Part shown: positions 1 through 8,556 of the stretch, piece by piece | Layout of the letters: each line of letters begins with the position of its first letter | Position numbering within the stretch: the first letter of the stretch is position 1 | NCBI GenBank assembly: GCA_017466125.1 | Contig: JAFTUS010000057.1 | Span: 1 to 36,235 of the forward strand | From: Lentisphaeria bacterium | GTDB taxonomy: Bacteria > Verrucomicrobiota > Lentisphaeria > Victivallales > Victivallaceae | DNA length: 36,235 nucleotides | Direction of reading: 5' to 3' | Made by a program: the position numbers and the translations under genes | Notes under the pieces: generated by a model | What the model was told of the DNA's origin: nothing | Seen by the model: only the letters and a program-made list of their open reading frames with translations | The model's database searches: none

Positions 1-182
1 ACGCTATCTTCGTCTTTGAATTCAAACTTGACAACGACCCGACGGCTCTGGAACAGATCAAAGAAAAAGAATACTATAAAAAATATCTGCTTGACAAACG
101 GGAAATCTACATTGTTGGCGTGAACTTCGATTCAGAAAAAGGCAATCTGATCGGCTGGGAAGATGAAAAAGTAACAAAGTAA
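1..182 (+). CDS. C-terminal fragment of a PD-(D/E)XK nuclease / AAA-ATPase-like protein
   Basis: This is an open frame running in from the left edge (codons in register from base 3) to TAA at 180-182, 59 codons long. The visible residues include FVFEFKLD, then ALEQIKEKEYYKKYL and IYIVGVNFD. The E-F-K core of the first piece, the A-x-QI-x-x-K-x-Y helix and the following I-x-x-VG-x-x-F strand match the C-terminal PD-(D/E)XK-like nuclease domain of the widespread AAA-ATPase-like/DUF1703 family, which is common in PVC and Bacteroidetes genomes. The N-terminal ATPase-like domain would lie outside the window. Function in this family is not settled. Assignment rests on a short piece only. Confidence 0.6.
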   Translation, partial: AIFVFEFKLDNDPTALEQIKEKEYYKKYLLDKREIYIVGVNFDSEKGNLIGWEDEKVTK

Positions 183-344
183 ACCTCCCGGATGTCTCTT
201 CAAACTCTCTATTGCAGCGTGATGCAAACGTCACTCAGCATTGAATGTTCTAAGAAAAATGGTGAATTGACAGAATAAACGCACACTGCTTTTGCAATCG
301 TCACCTTCAAAAAAAAATGAAAAAAAATTTTGTATTTGTGGAAA

Positions 345-372
345 TTGCACTGCTTTGGGTGTATCTTATAGG
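345..372 (+). promoter_or_regulatory. Predicted sigma-70 type promoter of metG
   Basis: TTGCAC (345-350) and TATAGG (367-372) are separated by 16 nt, the same spacing as at several other promoters in this window. The expected start near 379 gives a ~24-nt leader that carries the GAGGTG ribosome site just before ATG 403. The remainder of the 220-bp gap between the upstream gene and metG is AT-rich, with a lone consensus TTGACA at 267-272 that has no partner -10. Confidence 0.5.
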
Positions 373-402
373 GATTGTATATAAACATGAGGTGATTTTT
401 TT

Positions 403-2328
403 ATGAATACTGATAATTTTTATGTAACGACGCCCATTTATTACGTCAATGATAAGCCCCATATCGGTCACGCCTACACGACAGTGCTTGCCGATGTGCT
501 GGCGCGCTACCACCGTTCTCTCGGCGATGCGACCTACTTTCTGACCGGGACCGATGAACACGGTCAGAAGGTGGAAAAGGCCGCCGCAAAACGCAACATG
601 GATAATCTCGCCCACTGTGACGAAACCGTGGTGCGCTTTCAGGAACTCTGGAAACGGCTGGGCATCACCAACGACCGTTTCATCCGGACTACTCAGGAGT
701 TCCACAAAAAGGTCGTGAGCGATATTTTGCAGAAACTCTATGACGCTGGCGAGATCTACAAAGCCGAATACACCGGCTGGTACTGCGTCGGCGATGAACG
801 TTTCTTCACCGAAAAAGATCTTGTTGACGGCAAATGCCCCGAATGCGGCAGAGAGGTCCAGCCCATCAAGGAGTCCAACTACTTCTTCCGCATGAGCAAA
901 TATCAGGACTGGCTCATCGACTACATCCAGACCCATCCGGACTTCATTCTGCCCGCTTTCCGCGCCAATGAAACGCTTGGATTTCTGCGCAAACCGCTCA
1001 ACGACCTTTGCATCAGCCGCCCCAAATCCCGTCTGGCATGGGGGATCGAACTGCCCTTTGACAAGGACTACGTCTGCTACGTCTGGTTCGATGCGCTGAT
1101 CAACTATATTTCCGGGGTCGGCTATCAGCAGGATGATGAAATGTTTGAAAAATGGTGGCCCGCCAGCTGTCAGTTGATCGGCAAAGATATTCTTACGACC
1201 CACAGTGTTTACTGGCCGACCATGCTCAAAGCGATGGGGTTGCCCATGCCGAAAACCATTTTTGCCCACGGCTGGTGGCTCACCGGGAACACCAAGATGA
1301 GCAAATCCCTCGGAAACGTGGTCAATCCGATGGATATGGTCGATAAGTGCGGCGTGGATGCGTTCCGTTACTTCCTGCTTTCAGAGATGTCTTTGGGGAA
1401 CGACGCCAACTTCTCTGAAGAGGCGTTTGTGGCGCGTTACAACAGCGACCTTGCCAACGACCTTGGCAATCTGCTTTCCCGAGTGGTAAAGATGACTCTC
1501 CGCAGTTGTGAAGGCGTTGTTCCCGCACCCGGAGAACTGGCCCCCGAAGATATTGAACTCAATACCGAAGTTGCCAATGCCGTTGCCGCCATGGAGCAGA
1601 GCCTCAAGGCGATGAAGATCGATCAGGGCATCGATGCGGTGATGAATGCGGTTCGTGCCGGAAACCGTTATCTGGAAAAGACGGCACCGTGGACGCTTGC
1701 CAAAAAAGGCGAGACCGAACGCCTCCATACCGTGCTTTACACGGCTGCGGATGCGTTGCGTCAGGTGGCGGTGCTGCTGGCACCGGTGATGCCCGAAAAG
1801 ATGGCTGAACTCCGCGAGGTGCTCGGTTATACGGGCGATGAAGCGAAGGCGTGCCGCATTGCGGACTTGAAGAACGCCGCTGATCTTGCCGGACGGAAGA
1901 TGACGGATTGTGCCGGACTTTTCCCCCGTATTCAAGTTGAAGAAGAGGCAAAAGCCGTTGCTCCTGCTCCCAAGGCGGAAAAAGCCAAGGAAGTTCCCCC
2001 GGTCGAATTGATCGGCATTGAAGATTTCGCCAAGGTCCAACTCAAGACGGCGAAGGTGCTGAAAGCGGAAAAGGCGGAAAATTCCGATAAACTTCTGAAA
2101 CTCCAGCTGGAAGTGGGAACAGAAACCCGCCAGATCGTTTCGGGCATTGCGGAATACTACACGCCCGAAGCCATCACGGGGAAAACGATCATTCTCGTTG
2201 CGAACCTGAAACCCGCCGTGATCCGCGGCATTGAATCCAACGGAATGCTGCTTGCCGCCAAGAAGGGCAAAAAACTCCACCTCGTGACTCTCGACGGAGA
2301 AATGCCCTCCGGCGTAATCATCGGGTAA
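403..2328 (+). CDS. metG: Methionyl-tRNA synthetase with C-terminal tRNA-binding domain
   Basis: MetRS charges tRNA-Met with methionine using ATP in the cytosol. The 641-aa product has the class I signatures HIGH (residues 20-23) and KMSKS (298-302), the anticodon-binding helical region, and after an Ala/Lys/Pro-rich linker (about 515-540) an EMAP/Arc1p-like OB-fold tRNA-binding domain of about 100 residues, as in long dimeric bacterial MetRS. The start is set by GAGGTGA about 8 nt before ATG 403. An oddity is the zinc knuckle. Cysteines are seen at 128, 145 and 148, but the position where the family has another Cys, in the C-V-x-C turn, is Asp131. Asp may ligate the metal or the site may be altered. 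It appears to be a single-gene transcription unit, followed by strong hairpins. Confidence 0.97.
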   Translation: MNTDNFYVTTPIYYVNDKPHIGHAYTTVLADVLARYHRSLGDATYFLTGTDEHGQKVEKAAAKRNMDNLAHCDETVVRFQELWKRLGITNDRFIRTTQEFHKKVVSDILQKLYDAGEIYKAEYTGWYCVGDERFFTEKDLVDGKCPECGREVQPIKESNYFFRMSKYQDWLIDYIQTHPDFILPAFRANETLGFLRKPLNDLCISRPKSRLAWGIELPFDKDYVCYVWFDALINYISGVGYQQDDEMFEKWWPASCQLIGKDILTTHSVYWPTMLKAMGLPMPKTIFAHGWWLTGNTKMSKSLGNVVNPMDMVDKCGVDAFRYFLLSEMSLGNDANFSEEAFVARYNSDLANDLGNLLSRVVKMTLRSCEGVVPAPGELAPEDIELNTEVANAVAAMEQSLKAMKIDQGIDAVMNAVRAGNRYLEKTAPWTLAKKGETERLHTVLYTAADALRQVAVLLAPVMPEKMAELREVLGYTGDEAKACRIADLKNAADLAGRKMTDCAGLFPRIQVEEEAKAVAPAPKAEKAKEVPPVELIGIEDFAKVQLKTAKVLKAEKAENSDKLLKLQLEVGTETRQIVSGIAEYYTPEAITGKTIILVANLKPAVIRGIESNGMLLAAKKGKKLHLVTLDGEMPSGVIIG

Positions 2329-2354
2329 GAAAGAGTCTGTTGCAAAACTGTTTT

Positions 2355-2395
2355 GCGGGGAAAAAACCTTTTTGGTAAAAGGTTCTTTTCCCCGC
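2355..2395 (+). terminator. Long hairpin behind metG (probable terminator)
   Basis: GCGGGGAAAA plus AACCTTTT (left), loop TGGT, then AAAAGGTT plus CTTTTCCCCGC (right) give a near-perfect 18-bp stem, starting 27 nt after the metG stop. It is followed by GCCCCCTTTTTCC rather than a clean T-run, and then by CCCCC/GGGGG pairing around 2395-2421, so it may be a composite terminator or a repeat element that also terminates. Confidence 0.6.
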
Positions 2396-2419
2396 CCCCT
2401 TTTTCCAAAACCTTTCGGG

Positions 2420-2455
2420 GGAATTGCTTTTATTGAAGTCAATAAAAGCAATTCC
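2420..2455. repeat. Perfect 16-bp inverted repeat with 4-nt loop
   Basis: GGAATTGCTTTTATTG, loop AAGT, CAATAAAAGCAATTCC: every one of the 16 pairs matches. It lies 24 nt beyond the metG hairpin and is followed by AACTTATTTTTGC. It could be a second, bidirectional terminator or part of a mobile hairpin element together with 2355-2395. Confidence 0.75.
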
Positions 2456-2571
2456 AACTTATTTTTGCAATGTTTTTCCAGAGGTGATTTCTGCCGCAGT
2501 TATATGAAACAGGGGCATCGCAATTTTTCGGACGTTATCGTATTGTAATGAAGAAGATGGGCTGCGCCTTC

Positions 2572-2616
2572 ACAAAACGACCTGCTCCTCCGGAGCTTCC
2601 CGGTCGGTCGTTTTGT
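2572..2616. repeat. Nested inverted-repeat element in the metG / defence-operon gap
   Basis: Outer arms ACAAAACGACC (2572-2582) and GGTCGTTTTGT (2606-2616) are perfectly complementary over 11 bp, and inside them GCTCC (2584-2588) pairs with GGAGC (2592-2596). GGCTGCGCC to the left and GGCTACGCC to the right flank the stem as direct near-repeats. The rest of the 364-bp gap 2329-2692 holds no gene that I can support. The element lies just past the 3' end of the minus-strand operon, so it may mark a recombination point or a REP-type unit. Confidence 0.6.
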
Positions 2617-2692
2617 TCCGGCTACGCCTGATGCACAGTTTTATAATCAATCATAAATGTGCGCAAAATACCGGACACTACCTGGCGAACTG

Positions 2693-3451
2693 TTAAACTT
2701 CGCCGTCTGCAGATTGAGAATATTTCTTCAAGTCTTCTTTTATGTAATATTTTGCATTGAGACTGTCAAGCAAAGCAACGACATCAACATAAAATTTATG
2801 CCAATCGACTTGGTCTTCAACTTCTTTCATGTGATTGAGTTTACCGACTTTCCAGAAGTCAACATATGGGGCTGCTTTACGAATAACAGCAAGAGCTTCT
2901 TCCGGATCAATAACAGGCTCAAGACTTACCCAAGTGCGAATTCCTGCTTCGTGAGCTTCCTTCAGAATTTGAAATCGCTCTTCAACCGGTGCAGCATTAG
3001 GTTCCCACTCCTGACGCAAAGCATCATTAACGAAACAGACGGTAACGCCCAATTCTATTTTGGCGGCTTTGATAATGTCAAAATCCCGCTTGACAAGTTC
3101 GTAAGCACCTTTGGTCAGAATTTTACTCTTTAACCCAAACTGTTGAACTATCCTCAATATACGACGGGTAATCTTATATCGTTCTTCTATCGGCTGATAA
3201 GGATCACTCAAGAAACTGAACAAGATAGGGCGTTTATCGTTATTTTCATGCATCCGTTCTGCATCGCTGCGAAAAGCCTCTACAACTTTATCTCTGATCG
3301 CGACATCGGGAGAATGCCAGTCTTCCATTTTCTTTCGCATACAGCTGGGAGCGAAACAATACTTGCAGCCATGGGTACACCCCATGTACCAGTTGCATGC
3401 CAATTCTGAATATTCTTTAGCCCGTCCTTTTGGCTCGTAAATTACTCGCAT
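2693..3451 (-). CDS. SPL-family radical SAM protein (TcmP partner)
   Basis: The 252-aa product carries the radical SAM cluster motif C25-x3-C29-x2-C32 within GCTHGCKYC, preceded by ACNWYMG. That arrangement is typical of the SplB/COG1533 group (spore photoproduct lyase relatives). The cysteines would hold a [4Fe-4S] cluster that cleaves S-adenosylmethionine to a 5'-deoxyadenosyl radical. The substrate is unknown. A Met 11 codons upstream in the same frame is less likely: the start at 3451 has GAGGAA 8 nt before it and leaves a 4-nt gap after the TcmP stop, so translation is probably coupled. It is the last gene of a four-gene operon. Family context: three-Cys-motif proteins recurrently sit beside TcmP. 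A direct role in nucleic-acid modification is inference. Confidence 0.8.
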   Translation of the reverse strand: MRVIYEPKGRAKEYSELACNWYMGCTHGCKYCFAPSCMRKKMEDWHSPDVAIRDKVVEAFRSDAERMHENNDKRPILFSFLSDPYQPIEERYKITRRILRIVQQFGLKSKILTKGAYELVKRDFDIIKAAKIELGVTVCFVNDALRQEWEPNAAPVEERFQILKEAHEAGIRTWVSLEPVIDPEEALAVIRKAAPYVDFWKVGKLNHMKEVEDQVDWHKFYVDVVALLDSLNAKYYIKEDLKKYSQSADGEV

Positions 3452-3455
3452 ATAC

Positions 3456-4562
3456 TCATTCCTCTTCTGCGTATTCCAACGCAACAGAAGGCTGTTTCCC
3501 TGCCCAATTACTGTAAGAAACGTTTATTTTTTTATTTAGAATGAAGCCTTCTTTTCTTAATTTATTAACAGCCTCTTTAGCGTGAGAAGCTAACATGCCA
3601 TTTCTGACTGCGACAAGATACAAACCACGATCAGTAATCCTCGGTCTCTCTTTCAGACGTTCGATTAACCAAGATTGAAATTCTCTGATTCGAGATGGGA
3701 TATCATTCTCCGGAAATAAGCTCGGTTGTGAATCATCAATATGATCATGATCTATATCAAAATTGGCATCGCCGCCCATATTCCATGCTTCTTTAAGGAA
3801 CTTATCTATACCAGCGGGATGGCGAGAGCCAAAAATCAAACCATATACATTAGAACCTTTTTTAATGGAGTATCGTCCTAAGAAATAGCCACTCGGGGCC
3901 CAATTTCGGTTGTAGGATTCTGCCAGAATTCGTAAAACATTATCCCCAGTCATACTCTGCTTATCTTCTTCTGTCAGAGGAGGCAAGTATTTTACGATAT
4001 CTGCAAGATCCTTAAAGCGATTAGCTGTTGCCGCAGCCAAATAAAACATAAAATCAGTATGAGATAAAGAGGTTAATGTCTTGAAAATATCTTCAGTAAC
4101 TTCCTTCAAACCAAATTGATCAATGAAAATAAAATTGGCTGTTTCACCAGCACGCATACATGGTAAATATAACTGAAATTGTGAAGCAAAATCTGTATTA
4201 GTGGTTACAATGTTGACAACGGGTACTAATGCTTTGATTTGCTTTACTGTTTCTTGCAAAGACTGATATTTCTTTGTGTCAATTTCATTCAAATATAATG
4301 TTATTTTTTTATCAAGAGTTTTTGTCTCACAATGTTTGTCAATTGCAATTTTCAATTCTTGAGCTGCAATCAATGGACTTGCGACATTACCATTAGCATC
4401 AGTCCCCGGACCGGCGAAGAAATCAAATATTTGTATAGATTTAGTCCATTGAGTATTAAGAAATGTTGGCAACCAAGCACGCAAATATAATCTGTACAAA
4501 TCTAACTTGCGATTTGTTCCTTTGTCAAATTCTTTATCATGAAAGTTTTTATTATGAGCCAT
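3456..4562 (-). CDS. tcmP: Three-Cys-motif partner protein TcmP-like
   Basis: This 368-aa protein has the TcmP layout: an N-terminal helix (LYRLYLRAWLP), then DFFAGPG (residues 47-53), NEID (92-95) and FIDQFG (146-151). These look like motifs I, II and IV of a Rossmann-fold methyltransferase. From about residue 280 the sequence (WLIERLKER, GLYLVAVRNG, AVNKLRKEGF) resembles a winged helix. TcmP proteins are known as neighbours of three-Cys-motif radical-SAM-like proteins, and that gene follows 4 nt downstream here. It starts 7 nt after the stop of the large restriction-modification gene and is clearly in the same operon. The biochemical function of the family is not known to me. Methyltransferase activity is inference, and most relatives have DPFG where this one has DQFG. 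Confidence 0.78.
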   Translation of the reverse strand: MAHNKNFHDKEFDKGTNRKLDLYRLYLRAWLPTFLNTQWTKSIQIFDFFAGPGTDANGNVASPLIAAQELKIAIDKHCETKTLDKKITLYLNEIDTKKYQSLQETVKQIKALVPVVNIVTTNTDFASQFQLYLPCMRAGETANFIFIDQFGLKEVTEDIFKTLTSLSHTDFMFYLAAATANRFKDLADIVKYLPPLTEEDKQSMTGDNVLRILAESYNRNWAPSGYFLGRYSIKKGSNVYGLIFGSRHPAGIDKFLKEAWNMGGDANFDIDHDHIDDSQPSLFPENDIPSRIREFQSWLIERLKERPRITDRGLYLVAVRNGMLASHAKEAVNKLRKEGFILNKKINVSYSNWAGKQPSVALEYAEEE

Positions 4563-4569
4563 AGTTCAT

Positions 4570-7500
4570 TTACTCCATTGGTTTGATTGCGGTTTCAATG
4601 AAGTTGATTTCATCTGCAGAGAGGTTGTATTTGGCATACAGCTGCTTGTCTATTTCGGGGATGGGCGCACTCCAATCAATGTCACTTTCAGAAGTAAAGT
4701 CTTGAAGAGGTACATGGGCCCATGTGTCGATTGGATTATGCTGAGTTACTTTTAGAGTTCCAAGCATAGTTCTTGCAAATCTGCTTTTTACATACTTTAT
4801 ACAAGCTTTGGCTTCTTCTTTGTTGTCAAAAGAACCAATCGCAATGAAGGAGCCTGTAAAGCCGATTAACGGCTCGCCGATTAACGGCGTAGAAAGAACC
4901 TCTCCTATTGCTCCAGTACCATTAGCTTCCGGAACCAAAACCTTATACTTATCTAAAATTTCATTTTCTTCAAGGTATTTTCTCGGAATATAAAGCATTA
5001 CACGCTTATTCTTAATCAAACCTTGTATACCACAATCGCCACTATGTTTTTCACTGGAGAAAACATCCAGTTTATCAAAGGCATTTGACCTTAAACGTTT
5101 ATCTGTCCCATTGCTGCCAATAATGTTCTTGTAATGAGGGAAGTCTGCATACAAGGTGGCAAAATTGTATTTTGATTGAACATTCATGATCGACATCAAA
5201 CTTTCAAATTCTTCGCTTACAACCTTGGCCATAATGTCACGAAGACCATCATGTGCAATAAAGAACTTAATTGGTTTGAAAGATTCTTGTGTATTCCAAT
5301 ACGTAACAGCCACACCGCCCTTGATGTCAACAGTTGGGAATACCTCTTCGCTGTTTGTCCAGTAGCGTACGACCTTATAATGCTCATCGTTGAGCATTTT
5401 ATCGTTCCAATCTTTCGGGGTTTTGCCCGCATTAAACAGGAAGCGTCCGGGATGGATAAAAGTTCCTCTGCCGCTGATAGCACGAGCGGCATCTATAAAG
5501 AGGTGGTAAATCGGGTCAGAACCATTGGCATCTCCAGCCGCCATTACTTGATACGGAGGATTGCCGACAATTGCATCAAATTTCATCTTACTATTTCCTT
5601 TCAATCCCCAGTAGTTGCAACGGCTGACTTTGTCTGTAAACTGCTGTGACTTATTTTTCAACATATTGATCAGATCATCAAAGCAATGGGCGTTGACTTT
5701 GCCATCTCTGAAACCAAGCAAGGTTCGCTTGGTAATGCTCTTTGCCATCTTGGTCTTGCAGATAACAAATATATTCTTGGCAACCACTTTCAGCCAGAGC
5801 TGGTACTGATCTTCTGTGGTCGGTTCGGGATTCATATTGAATGGATCTTCTGCTTTCCGTTTGTTCCGGTAGATGCTGTATGCCACATACAACGGATAGA
5901 GACCGCTTTTGGAATTGATTTCCAGAACCTTGCTGTCAGAATCAAACACTTCAGCCGTCACCTCGCCACGATCAACAAAACGTGGCGAAGCAAGCGGAGT
6001 TTCAAATTTGTCATCATAAAAAGTATAGCCGCCGAGACAATCGCTCAAGTGCATATTGACAACCCGCCACGGAGTCAACACGGTTTCTTTATCCGGATTG
6101 CGGAAGGTGTTGAATATGGCAGTGATACGTTCTATACGTTCTTCAATCGGTAACGCATCTGCAGCTCTTGCCATAGCTCTGATTCGTTTGCCAGCAGCTC
6201 TGAATACATCCGGTTCGTAATACTTTTTGAACGCATTGAACTTCTGCTTGGATACTCCACGAGGCATAAATTCATCCCATGACTGCGGGTCTATCAGATC
6301 AGTAAAGTTGTCAATGGTGATTTCCTGATCTTCATCTTTTACTTCTGCACCGTAGAGCATCAGCGGCATACGGATTGAAATACCACGCAAAATAGATACT
6401 GCAGTATCACGAAGTTTTCGCTTCTCTTTCTTTTCTTCAAGCAGTTTCTTTTCAGCGTCGGTCAGTTCATGCCCTTTGCGTTTCTTGCTTTCGACATCTT
6501 CAAGTTCTTCGTACTGCTCATTGGTAAAGCCTTGTTTATTGACATCAATATCGCCGCTTTTCGGCATCGCTTTGGTCTGACCGATGATCTTTTTCAGCTC
6601 GTTAAATTCGTCCACCTGAACGCCGTCAAGTTTCATCAGGGCATCGTTGTTGTAGAGATAGCCGTCTTCAAAGCCATTACGGACAACCCGCTCAACATAG
6701 GCTTTTTTCAACTGTTCCAGCATCTGATCGACCTTGTACGCCGACATCTGGGTGCCGCTCATAGAGATAACCGGACAGAAGTTGAGGAAGTCTCCAACAG
6801 CTTTTCGGTCATCATTGGTGGTTTTACCAACTTTGGAGGAAATCTTGGCTGTTTCGGCAATGACTTTTAAAGTACGATCGGGAGCAAAGTCAAATACAAA
6901 GCATTCGGTCTTTACTTTGCCGTTAATTGTTGCTGGTGTCTGACAACGGAATATGGTCTGCATATAAGAGGACGCAGAGGTATTGAACGATCCAGCCAAC
7001 ATAAATACCGCCGTCCACGCCGGAACAGATACGCCGGTCGTCAACCGTCCACACGAAAGCGTGATAGTATAGGTATCCTCGGCATTCGGACCGATCGCAT
7101 CGTTGACCAACTTCAACGCTGCATCGGATTCAGCGTCATCATCGCCATCACCAGCAACATTCACAATCTCAAACTGGCCAAACACCGGATGTTGTTTCAG
7201 CATTGCACTCAACGCTTTGGCTTCTTTTACCCCCGGTACTCTCCAGAATGAATGACGGAAGTTGTCTCTGTTGGCTTGGGTTGCGTACGGGTAGTTGCTT
7301 TCATTATCAAGTTTACAAATCAGATTCAGGAACTTCAGAACATCCTGTTTGTGGATAAATTCCCCATCATTGGCAACTCGAAAGAACTCGTGGAAGTTAA
7401 AGGCTACATCTTCATCAGCATAAGCATTGAATTGCTTGCCCAAGTCAAATGTGAAAATATTGAGCCTGGGTAGTGATTCGTATGGATTATAATCACCCGG

Positions 7501-8556
7501 GTGATCTCGGAACCAGTCAGCTTTTGCTTTCTGCTCCATCACATAGTCCCAAGTATAGATTTCATCATCCTGATACTCATCCAGCAAATTGAACGGAGTT
7601 CCAGAAAGATGCAAAACTCTGGTCTCGTCTTTGGTCAGTTCTTTCAATACGTTTTGACCGAGATCGGTTTTTGTTCCTTCGTGAGCTTCATCAACGATTA
7701 TCAAGTCCCATTGAGCCGAAAAGAGTTCATTGTTTTTATCGAACTTACCCCCCGCAACTTCAGAGCCTCGTAAATCCTGCATTGAAGCAAAATAAACGTA
7801 ATGCTTACCCTTGCCGACGCTCTTCTCAAGATTGACAAAACTCTCACCCTTATTTTTAGAACCGTAGGCAAAGTCAGGGCGATCATAGAAAATCTTGTTA
7901 AAGTCATCAAACCATCCGTCATTGACAGCCGGGCGGTGGGTAAGGATCAAAGTTCTGGAATACTCCATATCCTTGACAACTTGCAACGCTGACAAGGTTT
8001 TGCCAAAACGCATTTTGGCATACCAGAGCATCTGTTTGTTCTTCTTAAATTGTTTCTTGGTCTTCTCAATCGCAGTTTTCTGCTCCGGTCGGAATATAAT
8101 TGGATTTTGACCATGGCTGATTTCGGTGGAGTTCAGAGACTGCCGTCCCTCTTTTACTGCAGTGATTGCTCGCTTTACAGTTTCCAGATCCGTGACAAAC
8201 CATTCATCTGCTTTTGCTTGTGTATCAAACACTTTCTTCTTAATGCCCGAACGTTCCAGCACTTCATGGACATCATGATCTCGGAATGCAACAACTCGAT
8301 TGCCTTTCAGGTGGACAGTTATTTCTGTGTAAATCAAATCATAAGCAATACCAGCCGTCTGAGTGTAACTGTTGATTCGCTTTTTGGCGGCTTGATTCAG
8401 TAAATTGCTGTTGGGACGGAACAAGTCGTTATTATTCAGTACGCCGCCTTCTACGGTAGCATCGCCAACTTTTAAACAACCTTTGTGCGCTGGATCATTG
8501 ATCCGCATTACATATATCAATTTGGGGACAAGCGATAAACTGTAATTACTTTTCAT
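4570..8556 (-). CDS. Single-chain GIY-YIG nuclease / DEAH helicase / N6-adenine DNA methyltransferase (restriction-modification enzyme)
   Basis: This 1328-aa protein appears to hold nuclease, motor, methylase and specificity parts in one chain. N-terminal ~12-135 resembles the T5orf172/GIY-YIG fold: LIYV (13-16), LKVG (28-31), Arg60, His97 and EWF (118-120). Superfamily 2 helicase follows: FRPEQ (155-159), Walker A MRFGKT (182-187), DEAH (289-292), then TTGVSVPAW and QTIFRCQ as motifs V and VI. The methyltransferase shows LTPWRVV (motif X), KVLEINSKSGLYP from 876 (motif I), and NPPY at 999-1002 (catalytic motif IV). The last ~250 residues look like a target-recognition region. The order resembles Type ISP enzymes, but those known to me carry an Mrr/PD-(D/E)XK nuclease. 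Its ATG overlaps the stop of the preceding gene by 4 nt. It probably cuts unmodified foreign DNA. Confidence 0.85.
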   Translation of the reverse strand: MKSNYSLSLVPKLIYVMRINDPAHKGCLKVGDATVEGGVLNNNDLFRPNSNLLNQAAKKRINSYTQTAGIAYDLIYTEITVHLKGNRVVAFRDHDVHEVLERSGIKKKVFDTQAKADEWFVTDLETVKRAITAVKEGRQSLNSTEISHGQNPIIFRPEQKTAIEKTKKQFKKNKQMLWYAKMRFGKTLSALQVVKDMEYSRTLILTHRPAVNDGWFDDFNKIFYDRPDFAYGSKNKGESFVNLEKSVGKGKHYVYFASMQDLRGSEVAGGKFDKNNELFSAQWDLIIVDEAHEGTKTDLGQNVLKELTKDETRVLHLSGTPFNLLDEYQDDEIYTWDYVMEQKAKADWFRDHPGDYNPYESLPRLNIFTFDLGKQFNAYADEDVAFNFHEFFRVANDGEFIHKQDVLKFLNLICKLDNESNYPYATQANRDNFRHSFWRVPGVKEAKALSAMLKQHPVFGQFEIVNVAGDGDDDAESDAALKLVNDAIGPNAEDTYTITLSCGRLTTGVSVPAWTAVFMLAGSFNTSASSYMQTIFRCQTPATINGKVKTECFVFDFAPDRTLKVIAETAKISSKVGKTTNDDRKAVGDFLNFCPVISMSGTQMSAYKVDQMLEQLKKAYVERVVRNGFEDGYLYNNDALMKLDGVQVDEFNELKKIIGQTKAMPKSGDIDVNKQGFTNEQYEELEDVESKKRKGHELTDAEKKLLEEKKEKRKLRDTAVSILRGISIRMPLMLYGAEVKDEDQEITIDNFTDLIDPQSWDEFMPRGVSKQKFNAFKKYYEPDVFRAAGKRIRAMARAADALPIEERIERITAIFNTFRNPDKETVLTPWRVVNMHLSDCLGGYTFYDDKFETPLASPRFVDRGEVTAEVFDSDSKVLEINSKSGLYPLYVAYSIYRNKRKAEDPFNMNPEPTTEDQYQLWLKVVAKNIFVICKTKMAKSITKRTLLGFRDGKVNAHCFDDLINMLKNKSQQFTDKVSRCNYWGLKGNSKMKFDAIVGNPPYQVMAAGDANGSDPIYHLFIDAARAISGRGTFIHPGRFLFNAGKTPKDWNDKMLNDEHYKVVRYWTNSEEVFPTVDIKGGVAVTYWNTQESFKPIKFFIAHDGLRDIMAKVVSEEFESLMSIMNVQSKYNFATLYADFPHYKNIIGSNGTDKRLRSNAFDKLDVFSSEKHSGDCGIQGLIKNKRVMLYIPRKYLEENEILDKYKVLVPEANGTGAIGEVLSTPLIGEPLIGFTGSFIAIGSFDNKEEAKACIKYVKSRFARTMLGTLKVTQHNPIDTWAHVPLQDFTSESDIDWSAPIPEIDKQLYAKYNLSADEINFIETAIKPME

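Noticed and set aside
267..272. Consensus TTGACA as a metG promoter
   Set aside because: No -10-like hexamer at 15-19 nt; the TTGCAC-16-TATAGG pair at 345-372 fits better.
2572..2616. Integron attC-like site
   Set aside because: The stem is too regular, lacks the GTTRRRY/RYYYAAC core sites and has no integrase or cassette array nearby.
2657..3133. A 158-codon plus-strand frame opposite the radical SAM gene
   Set aside because: The minus strand has the cluster motif and operon context. The plus-strand frame has no ribosome site or domain.
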